NCBI RefSeq assembly: GCF_030297155.1
Contig: NZ_AP028067.1
Location: forward strand, 2,604,001-2,668,000
Direction: 5' to 3'
Length of the DNA: 64,000 bases
DNA from: Vibrio sp. FE10
Lineage (GTDB): Bacteria; Pseudomonadota; Gammaproteobacteria; Enterobacterales; Vibrionaceae
The notes beneath the pieces are model-generated. The model was given only the letters and a program-made list of their open reading frames with translations, was not told where the DNA came from and searched no databases. The position numbers and the translations under genes were made by a program. Shown here in pieces: positions 29,542 to 38,617 of the stretch. Numbering within the stretch: the stretch's first letter is position 1; each line of letters opens with the position of its first letter.

Positions 29542-30870
29542 ATGGTTGGTTTGAGTGAAAGTATTCAAGTTAGGATATACAAAGATATAGATAACGCTTC
29601 TTTTCCCGTAGTTGTTCGGGGGAGTGGTCTACCTTGCTGCTTGCACCTTAACGCTTATCTCAATGGCAATCATAAGTCCCCATTTTCAAAGGTGAATTCA
29701 AAAAAGGGGAAATCAAAACAGTCACCATCATTCTACACTCGAAAGAAATATGCTTATGAGTTGAAGTTTTTGTACTGCTTCTTCATGCAAAAGAACATTG
29801 ACCTTGTCGAGCGTGTAGCAAGTGGCTCTTTTCTATCTATCGAGGAAATAGACGGTTATATTCGTGCTTGTAAATTCTATGTGGACACTGAGGATGAGAG
29901 CGAAAGCGGCACTGTAGTTAGCCTTACCGATAAAAGAATTAGGGATGCAATCCATGCGACATCCAACAGTCAACCAGAAGTATCAGCGCATACTTTTCAT
30001 CAACGCCTCAACCGTCTTAAAGCCTACATTGAATTTTTATATGTGTGCCATCACTACGATAAAGCTGAGACTGAGCAGCAAATCTCCACGGATGACCAAT
30101 TTAATAAATTCAAACTCTACATCAGTACAGCAATTTCTAGCTCCCGAAAAGACAATACCATCACAAAAGATCCCCTTGAATCGGTCATTCCATCCGATAA
30201 ATTTTTTAATTTATTAGAGGTTATTCAAGAGCGTTCTTCAAACAACCCCTTCAAGTCGAGCAAGCTTCGAAATCAAATTATCACCCAGATATTGATTGAT
30301 ACAGGTGTTCGTGTTGGGGCTGTCTTGAAATTGAAAGTGAGTGATTTAGTGGACGATTGGGACAATCCTAGATTCCTGCTCACCCGAACCCCCGATGACC
30401 CTACGGACACAAGGCGTCTTCCCGCTGCAAACAAAACAAAAGCATTATCTGTTTCAATCTCTCACGATTTAATGAAGCTGATTAAGCTCTACATCGAAAC
30501 AGTGCGCAAAAGTACACCAAACTCTCATGAACATGATTTCGTTTTCATCTCAGAAAAAGGAAGAACTATCGGAAAGCCAATGTCTTACAACGCAATTCAC
30601 AAAGTCATTAAGACGATTGGAGATTGTGTTGGGATAGCACTACATCCACATCTACTTCGTCATAAGTGGAATGAAATCTTTGAAATCAAAGCCAAAGCCA
30701 AAGGGTTCTCACCGGATAAAATCGAAGACCTTCGCAAATATGCGATGGGTTGGGTAGAAGATTCAAAAATGGCATCAGTCTACAACGAGTTCCAGTTAGC
30801 CATGACGGTAGCTGAAATTTCATCCAAGAACCTGAGCCAATCCGTACCCAACCTGAGAGGTAGCAAATGA
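29542..30870 (+). CDS. Tyrosine recombinase 1 of a three-recombinase operon
   Basis: The 442-residue protein has a complete catalytic set: Arg257 (DTGVRVGAVLKLKVSDL), the box HPHLLRHKW with His370/Arg373/His374, and Tyr414 in MASVYNE. An N-terminal SAM-like core-binding region precedes it (residues 60-190). It cuts and joins DNA at att sites as a phage-integrase family enzyme. Its stop overlaps the next start (ATGA). The arrangement of three adjacent recombinases recalls RIT elements and Tn554 TnpA/TnpB. Here it is likely the integrase for this island, inserted beside nth. Confidence 0.9.
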   Translation: MVGLSESIQVRIYKDIDNASFPVVVRGSGLPCCLHLNAYLNGNHKSPFSKVNSKKGKSKQSPSFYTRKKYAYELKFLYCFFMQKNIDLVERVASGSFLSIEEIDGYIRACKFYVDTEDESESGTVVSLTDKRIRDAIHATSNSQPEVSAHTFHQRLNRLKAYIEFLYVCHHYDKAETEQQISTDDQFNKFKLYISTAISSSRKDNTITKDPLESVIPSDKFFNLLEVIQERSSNNPFKSSKLRNQIITQILIDTGVRVGAVLKLKVSDLVDDWDNPRFLLTRTPDDPTDTRRLPAANKTKALSVSISHDLMKLIKLYIETVRKSTPNSHEHDFVFISEKGRTIGKPMSYNAIHKVIKTIGDCVGIALHPHLLRHKWNEIFEIKAKAKGFSPDKIEDLRKYAMGWVEDSKMASVYNEFQLAMTVAEISSKNLSQSVPNLRGSK

Positions 30871-32513
30871 ACAGCGCTGAACTTAAAAGCTTAAAAAAAA
30901 GCTATGAAGGTAAACGAACTTTTCAATCAAAAGAAACGGGTTACGAGTTTGATCTCTTTTCTGATGAATGGTTGCTTGGCTACAAGAAGCTGCTTAACCT
31001 TGGCTGGATGAATGCGTTAGATAGCGAAGCCTTTCTCGACCTACGACTGGCTATCGCGCACGCTGCCAAACATTATGCTTATTCAAGCATAAATGGGCAT
31101 GTCAGCACCTTAAAAACCATTTGCGATTACTTAGAGCCAACGACTTTTGAGGCGTGGTGGTTAACGCTCACGAGCTATAAAAAGACAGTAAAAGATGCCC
31201 TATCCGCATTTAGCAAACGAAGTCATGTGTACAGCAGCAGTCTTCTTACTCCGCTCTATGACCTCGTTAAGAATGAGAGTTTAGGCAGACAAGGTGGCTC
31301 AAAAAATATCCTTGATGAAACAACGGGGGCTTACAGTGAAATCGAGCGTGATAACCTTCTTGAAGCACTAAGAATTGAAACCCTCCATGCACTCAGCAGT
31401 GAGATTGCAACAGCACACCCTTTCACTCGCCTTAGAAACGTTCTGGCTTGCCAATTGATGGTGGCCATTGTCAGAAGACCTACGCAACTGGTTAAAATTA
31501 AATGGTGTGACCTTTTGCGTGTGGGTCAAACATTTAAGTCGCACAAAGAAAGCAACCGTGATTGGCAGCCTTTAACACAGCATCATTTTTCTGATGTAGA
31601 GCAATTGCACCTACGAACCTTCAAAGGTAAAAATGGCGCGTTTAGAGTCGATGCCGAGTCACGTTCTCATCGCTTGGAGCCAAATCTGTCTGAATTGTTG
31701 CTTCAGTATTACCAAGTGTACGAAACCTTCCTTTGCGCTTCATTGAGCAAGAGCGGCGTTGTCCTCTCTGAGAGTGAAACAAAAGAGCTGATGCAACGAC
31801 TCCCCTTGTTTCCAGACCAAAGTTTATTCTCCGCGAAATTTGATACAAAAGAGAGTCTCTTTCAATCCGTGAGCGATACATCCGAAGCATTTCACACCTC
31901 TTCAGGTTCTCTTAGAAGCAGCATTATTTACCTCTTCAATAAAAAGCTCGATATTAAAAGTGATCGCCTCGTTCATCAGCCTCTTGAATTTAAAAACACT
32001 CGCTGGCGTCATACCCAGTTAACCCTCGCCGCCTGGATGGGGTTAAGCCCTGCGCAAGTTGCCGCCATTACAGGTGTCACGATACAGTCAATACAAGATT
32101 ACCTTGATTTAAAAGCGCCTGAACGAGTCAAAATTGACGAAGCCTTTGCGGGTAACAGTGTCATACAACGTTTTGATAGCGTATCTTCGAAAGAATTACA
32201 GCAACACGCTGACTTTAAGGTGAAAAGCCCGTTTGATGAAGAGATGGGACACAAACTTAACCCGACTAACTGCTCAAGCTGTCAATCAAAGGGAGCCGCC
32301 CCAATGGGGTGCTATCCCTGTGATAACTTTCGACCTTTGGAAACCGCAAACCATCAGCAATATTTAGATAAGGCAGAGCGTAAACTGGCGATTAATAGTC
32401 AATCAGGCCACCCCGCTACGGTTAAACGACTGCAAACCATTATTCTCTATATCAGAGTGACAATTATGCTGTGCGAAGAACGAAAAACCATGAAAGTGGG
32501 AGAGTGCAAATGA
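30867..32513 (+). CDS. Tyrosine recombinase 2 of the trio
   Basis: This 548-residue protein has a recombinase C-terminal half: Arg204 within VAIVRRPTQLVKIKW, then RWRHTQLTLAAWMG (Arg381, His382) and Tyr412 in SIQDYLDL. The first His of the usual H-x-x-R box appears replaced by a threonine, so activity may be altered. After the catalytic domain comes a four-cysteine, zinc-ribbon-like patch (NCSSCQSKGAAPMGCYPC). It overlaps recombinase 1 and recombinase 3 by four bases each, so the three are translated together. Confidence 0.85.
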   Translation: MNSAELKSLKKSYEGKRTFQSKETGYEFDLFSDEWLLGYKKLLNLGWMNALDSEAFLDLRLAIAHAAKHYAYSSINGHVSTLKTICDYLEPTTFEAWWLTLTSYKKTVKDALSAFSKRSHVYSSSLLTPLYDLVKNESLGRQGGSKNILDETTGAYSEIERDNLLEALRIETLHALSSEIATAHPFTRLRNVLACQLMVAIVRRPTQLVKIKWCDLLRVGQTFKSHKESNRDWQPLTQHHFSDVEQLHLRTFKGKNGAFRVDAESRSHRLEPNLSELLLQYYQVYETFLCASLSKSGVVLSESETKELMQRLPLFPDQSLFSAKFDTKESLFQSVSDTSEAFHTSSGSLRSSIIYLFNKKLDIKSDRLVHQPLEFKNTRWRHTQLTLAAWMGLSPAQVAAITGVTIQSIQDYLDLKAPERVKIDEAFAGNSVIQRFDSVSSKELQQHADFKVKSPFDEEMGHKLNPTNCSSCQSKGAAPMGCYPCDNFRPLETANHQQYLDKAERKLAINSQSGHPATVKRLQTIILYIRVTIMLCEERKTMKVGECK

Positions 32514-34828
32514 GTCAGATTAACCGCTATATTGATAATCAACACGCTTACGTCGCCAAAAAGAAAGCGCAGCCTCTGATTGGATTTACCAACGCTCAAG
32601 GTGAGCCTGCATCATGGGAGGATATTACTGTCACGTTTACCGACAGTGACAACAGAGCCCAGAATATTTTGTTTTGTAATCTAAATAGAAATAGGCCAAA
32701 CGTGGGAACGCGCTTCACGGACGAGGATCGATTAGCACCTGAGACGCATGACTTATTATTTACCTATACACTTGATATATTGAAAGAAAACATATCTATA
32801 AACTCTAAAAGAAAAAAAATCACAGTCGCAAGACTCTTCCTTTGCCACCTAAATGAGAATATCGCGACCTCCACCCTTGAAAGGATTCAATCTGCCATCA
32901 ACCTGATGACATACAGCGCTAACTTAACACCTTTTATCAACTGGCTGCATCAACATAAAATGCTCGCGAAAAGCTGTCAACCCGACATCAATACTACCAA
33001 CCAAGCAGTTAGCCGTAAAAGTGGCGATGATGCATTGCAAGCGGAACAAAACAAGCTTCCGTCGAAAAACGCATTACTGGCGCTCGGGGCTATCTTCTAT
33101 GATGTTATTCCAGCCTATCAGGATGGTGACAAGGAAAATGTTGAGGCTTGGCAACCTCTTTTATTACCAACGCAAGAGCAGCGAGACAGCTTTAGTTGCA
33201 CAATGGCAGCACTTGGCATGGCTTCACCCAATCGAATCGGCGCAGAGCAAGTGCTTTTAACAGTGCAACGCATAAAGCCTCACACACAAGTTGTCGATGG
33301 CAAGAAAAAAACGGTGCATTACCTCAACTGGCGAGGTTCGAAGGGGTACAAGGATAATGCAAACCACATTAATGCAGAAATGGTCGATAGCTTAGACAGA
33401 GCCTTGCACTACACAATTCTCGCTACAGAGCCTGCAAGAGCGCTGGCTCGGTTCTATCAAAAGCCGAACCGCCCTCTAAAAGAAGTGCTCGGTGAATTTA
33501 AGCCCAGCGATGAGAATATTGCCCTGCTTAATCCTTCCATGAGCAAATCAACCAACCTATTACATCTTGGTTTGCTGCTCGGCTTTTTTGACGGTAGTGA
33601 CAAATGTGTGCGCGTCACGCCTGATACGAATGGAGCAATAGATAGGACGTATAGACCGCAGCATCCAAAGTTCATCAAACCCGTTGCACAGCTTGAAGCC
33701 TTCGACACACTGGTGTTTAAGAAACACTGTCCTTACTCTCAAGCGCTTACAGGATGTCCTCTCGCAATGCAGTATCAATACGATAAGTACACAGCAGGGA
33801 AGAAAGAACTCACCGTGGCAGAGTTTCAGAATCACATCATCGAGATGAATCAATCTCACCTAAAAGGTTACAACAATGCACAAACTAAGCATGTCGATTT
33901 TGAGAACGCATTATTTGCCTACACACAAAAGCTGTTTGGCGGCAAAGTGACACACCCCTTTCTTTTAGTGCCTATCAGTTCGCTAAGTAACTTCTTTTCT
34001 AACGACCTGATAAAAGTCAGTAAAAATCAGCTTACGCTCTTTGAGCGACACGGGTTCTCATCCAGCTTTTTGCTCAAGCCGCACCAACTGCGCCATTGGC
34101 AAAATGATTTTCTTGCGAAAAAAGGACTGCCTCACCACCTTATTTCTATGTTGTCAGGCAGAAAGAGCGCCGAGCAGACACTGACCTATATCCATACCAC
34201 TGACGCTCAAAACGCTTCTGTCATTGGGGATATCTCTTACTCTAATGAACCAGAAAGCGAGGTCGAAAATAAGCTAAAGCTTCGTATCTCGACCATGGAA
34301 CAATTTAATGAGGCTATCGACAATGAAACGCCGACTTTTGTTCATGAGACAGGCTTTTGCGATCAAAACCTTGCCCTCTCACCCTGCACGTATATGTCGG
34401 AGTTTGAAACGCAATGTGCGTTATGCTCATCTTCTTGTCATGTAACCCATGATAGGGAGGCAATCGACTTACTCCAGAAGGATTTGAAAGTGCAAACGCA
34501 CAACTTGGAAAGGGTTCAGGCGTCTATCAACTTTGAAACAAGTGAAGGGCAGCACAAGTGGTACAAAACCCATTATCGCAATACTTGCATGCTAAAAAAA
34601 CTCATTGAAGTGCTGTCCGATGAGGCAATAGAAGAAGGTCGTATGGTGCGATTGCTAGCTCGTTCAAACAGCATAAGAATCACTAATTTAGAGACCCAAA
34701 CGGTGGAAGAGCAAAAGTTAGCGTTGCCTGATGCCGAGCAAGCCCTGCAAGCTGCTATTGAGGCAAAAAACGACAATAAAAGAGATAAAGCCACAGATAA
34801 TTTCTTAGGCTTTTTGGGCTCACTCTAG
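32510..34828 (+). CDS. Tyrosine recombinase 3 of the trio (long)
   Basis: At 772 residues this is the largest of the three. The catalytic residues are visible: Arg242 (ASPNRIGAEQV), His525/Arg528/His529 in KPHQLRHWQND and Tyr560 in TLTYIHT. A cysteine patch (CTYMSEFETQCALCSSSCHV) follows, then a helical C-terminus. I placed the start at the ATG overlapping the previous stop (ATGA), not at the in-frame ATG-like codon 39 bases earlier. The division of labour between the three recombinases is unknown. Confidence 0.85.
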   Translation: MSQINRYIDNQHAYVAKKKAQPLIGFTNAQGEPASWEDITVTFTDSDNRAQNILFCNLNRNRPNVGTRFTDEDRLAPETHDLLFTYTLDILKENISINSKRKKITVARLFLCHLNENIATSTLERIQSAINLMTYSANLTPFINWLHQHKMLAKSCQPDINTTNQAVSRKSGDDALQAEQNKLPSKNALLALGAIFYDVIPAYQDGDKENVEAWQPLLLPTQEQRDSFSCTMAALGMASPNRIGAEQVLLTVQRIKPHTQVVDGKKKTVHYLNWRGSKGYKDNANHINAEMVDSLDRALHYTILATEPARALARFYQKPNRPLKEVLGEFKPSDENIALLNPSMSKSTNLLHLGLLLGFFDGSDKCVRVTPDTNGAIDRTYRPQHPKFIKPVAQLEAFDTLVFKKHCPYSQALTGCPLAMQYQYDKYTAGKKELTVAEFQNHIIEMNQSHLKGYNNAQTKHVDFENALFAYTQKLFGGKVTHPFLLVPISSLSNFFSNDLIKVSKNQLTLFERHGFSSSFLLKPHQLRHWQNDFLAKKGLPHHLISMLSGRKSAEQTLTYIHTTDAQNASVIGDISYSNEPESEVENKLKLRISTMEQFNEAIDNETPTFVHETGFCDQNLALSPCTYMSEFETQCALCSSSCHVTHDREAIDLLQKDLKVQTHNLERVQASINFETSEGQHKWYKTHYRNTCMLKKLIEVLSDEAIEEGRMVRLLARSNSIRITNLETQTVEEQKLALPDAEQALQAAIEAKNDNKRDKATDNFLGFLGSL

Positions 34829-34838
34829 GGTAAACAAT

Positions 34839-35261
34839 ATGGCACTTAAATCACTAGAAACGGAACAGCAAATCTCAATTCAAGCCCTTATTCGAAGCTG
34901 GGAAGGCAAGCTAACTTGGGATTTGTTAGTCACAAAAATAGAATCCAGCTCAGGTATTGCAACCACGAGGCAAACGCTCGACAAGTACGCCAATATCAAG
35001 CACGAGTACAAACAGAAAAAGCAAGTCTTAAGGGGCAAGCCTGTTTCGCCTGAAAACAAGGAATTGCTTGCTTACTTGCAAAAAGACGTGGATTTAGCAG
35101 AAAAGGTGATACAACTGGAAGCGCAACTTACGGTCGCACAGTCAGAGATTGGTAAGCTTCAGGCTTTCATTCAAAAGTTATCCAGCATAGGCAAAACTAA
35201 CCCAAGTGTCATGGATGTGTTTCAAAAGACCTTACAAGACGTTGAGCGCAGCAATAAGTAG
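34839..35261 (+). CDS. Small coiled-coil protein of the recombinase operon
   Basis: A 140-residue protein with an N-terminal helical region (ALIRSWEGKLTWDLLVTKIE) and a C-terminal coiled coil around residues 85-120 (KVIQLEAQLTVAQSEIGKLQ). Size, coiled coil and position after tyrosine recombinases recall TnpC of Tn554, an accessory protein that influences transposition. That parallel is inference and I cannot demonstrate homology. It starts ten bases after recombinase 3. Confidence 0.75.
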   Translation: MALKSLETEQQISIQALIRSWEGKLTWDLLVTKIESSSGIATTRQTLDKYANIKHEYKQKKQVLRGKPVSPENKELLAYLQKDVDLAEKVIQLEAQLTVAQSEIGKLQAFIQKLSSIGKTNPSVMDVFQKTLQDVERSNK

Positions 35262-35303
35262 AAATAGAGCTAAACCTCGAATTACGATATAGCGAGAGAT
35301 AAC

Positions 35304-35741
35304 ATGGCAAGTGGTCAGCAGAAAGCACAGCAAAACTTGGAAGCATTTGAAGTGTGGAAAGCCACACAGACGGACGATGACTTTAAGCAAATCATGTTCC
35401 GAGGTCAGCTTAATCGAAATGAGGTGGCAAAGGGCATCGGCTGTGGAAAATCGGCGTTAAACCAAAACCCTGCCCTCAAAGAAGCGCTCAAAGCCTTAGA
35501 AGATAAACTGCGCGGCAAAGGTGTCCTGCCACCGTTGAGCGACGCTGCCAACAAAAATGAGGGCAAACCTCAAGCCTACGACAACACAGCAAATCGAAAG
35601 CTGCTCGATTCAAAACGGGTGTCGTCATTAGAAGCTGAGAACATTGAATTGAAAGCCAAGGTCAAGGAGCTTGAAAAGCGACTTGAGCGCTTTGGTGAGC
35701 TATCTGAAACTTTATCCGAAATGGGGTTGATGCCACGATGA
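35304..35741 (+). CDS. Second small coiled-coil protein, possibly VPA1267 family
   Basis: The 145-residue protein has an HTH-like middle part (LNRNEVAKGIGCGKSALNQN, residues 34-53) and a C-terminal coiled coil (SSLEAENIELKAKVKELEKR). It may be the family called VPA1267 in Vibrio annotation, from memory. It could bind DNA at att sites or regulate the operon. Its stop overlaps the helicase start (ATGA), tying it to the recombinase-helicase unit. Confidence 0.75.
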   Translation: MASGQQKAQQNLEAFEVWKATQTDDDFKQIMFRGQLNRNEVAKGIGCGKSALNQNPALKEALKALEDKLRGKGVLPPLSDAANKNEGKPQAYDNTANRKLLDSKRVSSLEAENIELKAKVKELEKRLERFGELSETLSEMGLMPR

Positions 35742-37903
35742 ATAGCGCTTTGCATGAAGACCAAATGCGTGTCACCAGTATCCCTTATCGCTCGAACAAG
35801 ATGGTGATATTCAGCGGTGTACCGCTGGCGAAAGACTCTTACAAAACTAATAGTGGGAAGTATTACGTCACTATCAAAGCCGACCCCGATAGTATCCCTG
35901 TGCTTCCAACGCTGGGTCAGCACTGGTCAGTCAAAGGCGCTCGCCAGATAGAAAATATGGAGATGGGTGATTATGTCATGCAGCAGCACACGTATGAATC
36001 ACCCAAGCATGTTGAATGCATGCTGCCCAAAACTGGCGAACAACTCATTCGTTTTATCGCAAGAGAAACTGACTTTAAAGGCATTGGTGAAAGCAAAGCT
36101 AGGGCGCTCTGGCAGCTCTTAGGTAAAGACTTCCATGCCACACTGCAAAATGACATCCCAGACTCTAGAAAGCGTCTAACATCGATTCTGAGTGACGATT
36201 CAGTGGAAGCGCTCTTTAAGGGGTACGCCAAATATAAAAATCTGGCACATTGCAACTGGATGAGTGAGCAAAACATCCCCGCCAGTGTGCAGCAACGGCT
36301 GCTCAAGCATCACGGTGAAGCCTCTATAGAGGTAATTAAGGATAATCCTTATGCTTTGATGGGCTTTGGTCTTTCGTTCAGTGCCATTGAAGATATTATC
36401 AAGGCAACGGATTTTAAGAGCGATGTTGCGAAGGATGACCCAAGAAGGCTCAGCGCGGCTCTGGAAATGGCGATTCGCAAGGAGATTGAAAAAGGTCACA
36501 CCTATACCACTCATGCCAATGTGCGCCCTTACCTCAACAAACTATTGAAAGACAAAATACTGGTCACTCAGTCGTTCCAATCCGGCCATGATAAAGCTCA
36601 GTATATTTTAAATCCCGACACAGGAGCCTACCACCCAACGGCGCAACTTCTGATGGAAAGTGTCGTTGCCAAACGGCTTAATGCACTGACTAAACGAAAT
36701 GACTTATTTGATGAAAACGCCAATGCTGCCTATTGCTCTGCGGCTGCGGAACTGCCCTATGACTTAACCTCCAAGCAAATCGAGGCCACAATAACATGCC
36801 TGGACAACTCTGTAAGCTGCATTACTGGCGGTGCTGGGACTGGCAAGACAACGGTACTTAGAACGGCTCTCAGGGCTTACCGTCAACTCGGCTTTGAGAT
36901 ACACGCGGTTGCGCTCAGTGGTCGCGCTGCAATGAGGCTACATGAGTCAATCGGCTTTATCACTTCAACTATTGCTAAGTTACTTCGTAAGAAACCGATT
37001 GAGCCAAGTGTTGAGCAGCCGAATCATCTACTGGTGATTGATGAAGCGAGCATGATTGACTTGCCGACGATGTATCGCCTTGTGAATCACATTCATCCCT
37101 CTGTACGATTGATATTCACTGGCGACCCGGACCAACTACCACCGATCGGCTGTGGTAAGGTACTGGCAGATATCGTTAAAGCAAAAACGGTGGCTAATAC
37201 GATGCTGGATATAGTCAAGAGACAGGAAGGTTCAACGGGTATCCCTGAATACTCAATGCTCATCAATCAAGGTGTGATACCTGATCAATTAAGCACGGGG
37301 ACAATACACTTTCACGAAACCAGCACAACAGACATTGCCAAAGTCTGTTGTGAGCTTTACCAAGAGTCCCCTGAAAGCAGTCGTGTCATGGCTCCTACCA
37401 AGGCGCTCGTATCAGAAATTAATAAACTCACCCAACAAGCGGTCAATCCAAACAGCGATAGCCTTGAATTCGAAATCAATGGCGACAAGTTCTTTCTACC
37501 ACTTAGCTTGAATGATGCGGTTTTATTCACGCAGAATCATTACGAGAAAGGCATTCAGAACGGCTCTCTTGGCACTCTAACCAGCGTCAAGCCTTCTGGT
37601 GACAGTTACGGTGAAGTAACACTGGATACGGGTGAAAAGGTCGAGGTAACACAAACCGTTCTAGACTGCATGGAGTTGGGTTATGCAATCACCTTGCACA
37701 AAGCTCAAGGATCACAGTTCCCGCGCATCATTATCGCCCTGCAAAAAGGAAGAATAGTTGATAGAGCTTGGCTCTATACTGCAATTACGAGGGCTGAAAG
37801 TGAAATTCATATTGTCGGTAGTAGCAAGGAAATGAAACAGATTACCGAAGCACTTAGCCACTCTCATAAGCGGAACAGTTACCTGGAAAAGCTGTTGCAG
37901 TAG
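35738..37903 (+). CDS. RecD2-like SF1B DNA helicase
   Basis: A 721-residue helicase. The N-terminal half has a helix-hairpin-helix segment (ETDFKGIGESKARALWQLLG) as in RecD2. The core has Walker A ITGGAGTGKTTVLRTALRAY (Lys370), Walker B LLVIDEASMIDL (Asp435/Glu436), motif III FTGDPDQLPPIG, and motifs V/VI ITLHKAQGSQFPRI and WLYTAITRAESEI. It probably unwinds 5'-3' and could process the element's DNA during excision or replication. It is the last gene of the six-gene overlapping operon. Confidence 0.9.
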   Translation: MNSALHEDQMRVTSIPYRSNKMVIFSGVPLAKDSYKTNSGKYYVTIKADPDSIPVLPTLGQHWSVKGARQIENMEMGDYVMQQHTYESPKHVECMLPKTGEQLIRFIARETDFKGIGESKARALWQLLGKDFHATLQNDIPDSRKRLTSILSDDSVEALFKGYAKYKNLAHCNWMSEQNIPASVQQRLLKHHGEASIEVIKDNPYALMGFGLSFSAIEDIIKATDFKSDVAKDDPRRLSAALEMAIRKEIEKGHTYTTHANVRPYLNKLLKDKILVTQSFQSGHDKAQYILNPDTGAYHPTAQLLMESVVAKRLNALTKRNDLFDENANAAYCSAAAELPYDLTSKQIEATITCLDNSVSCITGGAGTGKTTVLRTALRAYRQLGFEIHAVALSGRAAMRLHESIGFITSTIAKLLRKKPIEPSVEQPNHLLVIDEASMIDLPTMYRLVNHIHPSVRLIFTGDPDQLPPIGCGKVLADIVKAKTVANTMLDIVKRQEGSTGIPEYSMLINQGVIPDQLSTGTIHFHETSTTDIAKVCCELYQESPESSRVMAPTKALVSEINKLTQQAVNPNSDSLEFEINGDKFFLPLSLNDAVLFTQNHYEKGIQNGSLGTLTSVKPSGDSYGEVTLDTGEKVEVTQTVLDCMELGYAITLHKAQGSQFPRIIIALQKGRIVDRAWLYTAITRAESEIHIVGSSKEMKQITEALSHSHKRNSYLEKLLQ

Positions 37904-38222
37904 TATTTTGTTGCAGTAGGTATTTAAAACTCGTTTATGCCCCAAAATGCGTTAGACCAAATACTCTACGAAATTAAGGGGCGTGCGTTTTCCCTAGTAA
38001 ATCTAATCAGACGAAAGAAGAAGATAAGACCATGCTCATTTGGAGTGCAATCAGGGTGAAAATCGTATTGCTCGGAATCCGCCGGAGTTATACGGAAACT
38101 TTCGGCAATTTCTGAAGCTCATGCCTTAGACACTAGGCTGTGCGGGCTTTCGATTGAACGTGAATATAATTAGCATTACTATTGATTGCATATAATTACG
38201 GAAAAAATCCGTCTATAAAGCG
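37904..38222. other. Non-coding stretch after the helicase
   Basis: No credible ORF. It contains the first copy of a recurrent motif (GCCCCAAAATGCGTTAGACC, from 37939) and a small hairpin ACGGA-AAAAA-TCCGT at 38198-38212. It ends at GCGTTAGAA, which has the form of a cassette-recombination point (GTTRRRY-like). Confidence 0.5.
37939..37966. repeat. Recurrent GCCCC motif, copy A
   Basis: Starts GCCCCAAAATGCGTTAGACC and continues AAATACTC. Copy B at 40820 shares most of these positions. It lies 35 bp after the helicase stop codon. Confidence 0.55.
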
Positions 38223-38611
38223 TTAGAACATGACGGTTCTCACGAGTTGTATGTAACTCGTTGTTATTTAAGTATGAAGAGAGTTTATTGAGTTGGCGTT
38301 GTAGCGACGAAAAGGACGAATATTAGGCATTTCTATGCTAGCCTTGAAGCGATTCAAGCGCACCTTAATACGCGCTAGCGATTGAAGAGTGACGCTAGAC
38401 TCGCTTCAAGGTAGAGCGATACCAAATACTTCGGCTTCGATTTTTTGTCTTCATACCGTTAGTCCCTAGTTCGTGATAGAGGGCTCATCAACATCATTGA
38501 CTCTAGTCATGTTCTAACAAGACGCTGAAACAGACGCAGGAACGTAAGGCATGTGTGGCCTGAAGTTCAGTGGGTGTTGATAGTGTATCGAGTGCGCAGT
38601 TTAGCTAAGCG
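38223..38611 (+). mobile_element. Integron-type cassette 1 (no obvious ORF)
   Basis: The segment begins with TTAGAA after G38222 and ends in an attC-like site whose left box is TTCTAAC, the complement of its own start GTTAGAA, as a circularised cassette requires. No protein longer than about 20 residues is encoded. The inside is highly folded: CCTTGAAGCGA at 38342 pairs with TCGCTTCAAGG at 38401, and CTAGCG at 38375 pairs with CGCTAG at 38393. Non-coding cassettes are common in Vibrio superintegrons. Confidence 0.6.
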
Positions 38612-38617
38612 TTATAT
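38512..38617 (+). repeat. attC-like recombination site 1
   Basis: Boxes in order are TTCTAAC, spacer AAGAC, GCTGAAAC, a 67-nt variable region, GTTTAGC, spacer TAAGC and GTTATAT. GCTGAAAC pairs with GTTTAGC leaving one unpaired G, which is the extrahelical-base arrangement of attC sites, and the two five-base spacers do not pair. Length 106 bp is within the attC range. Confidence 0.7.
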
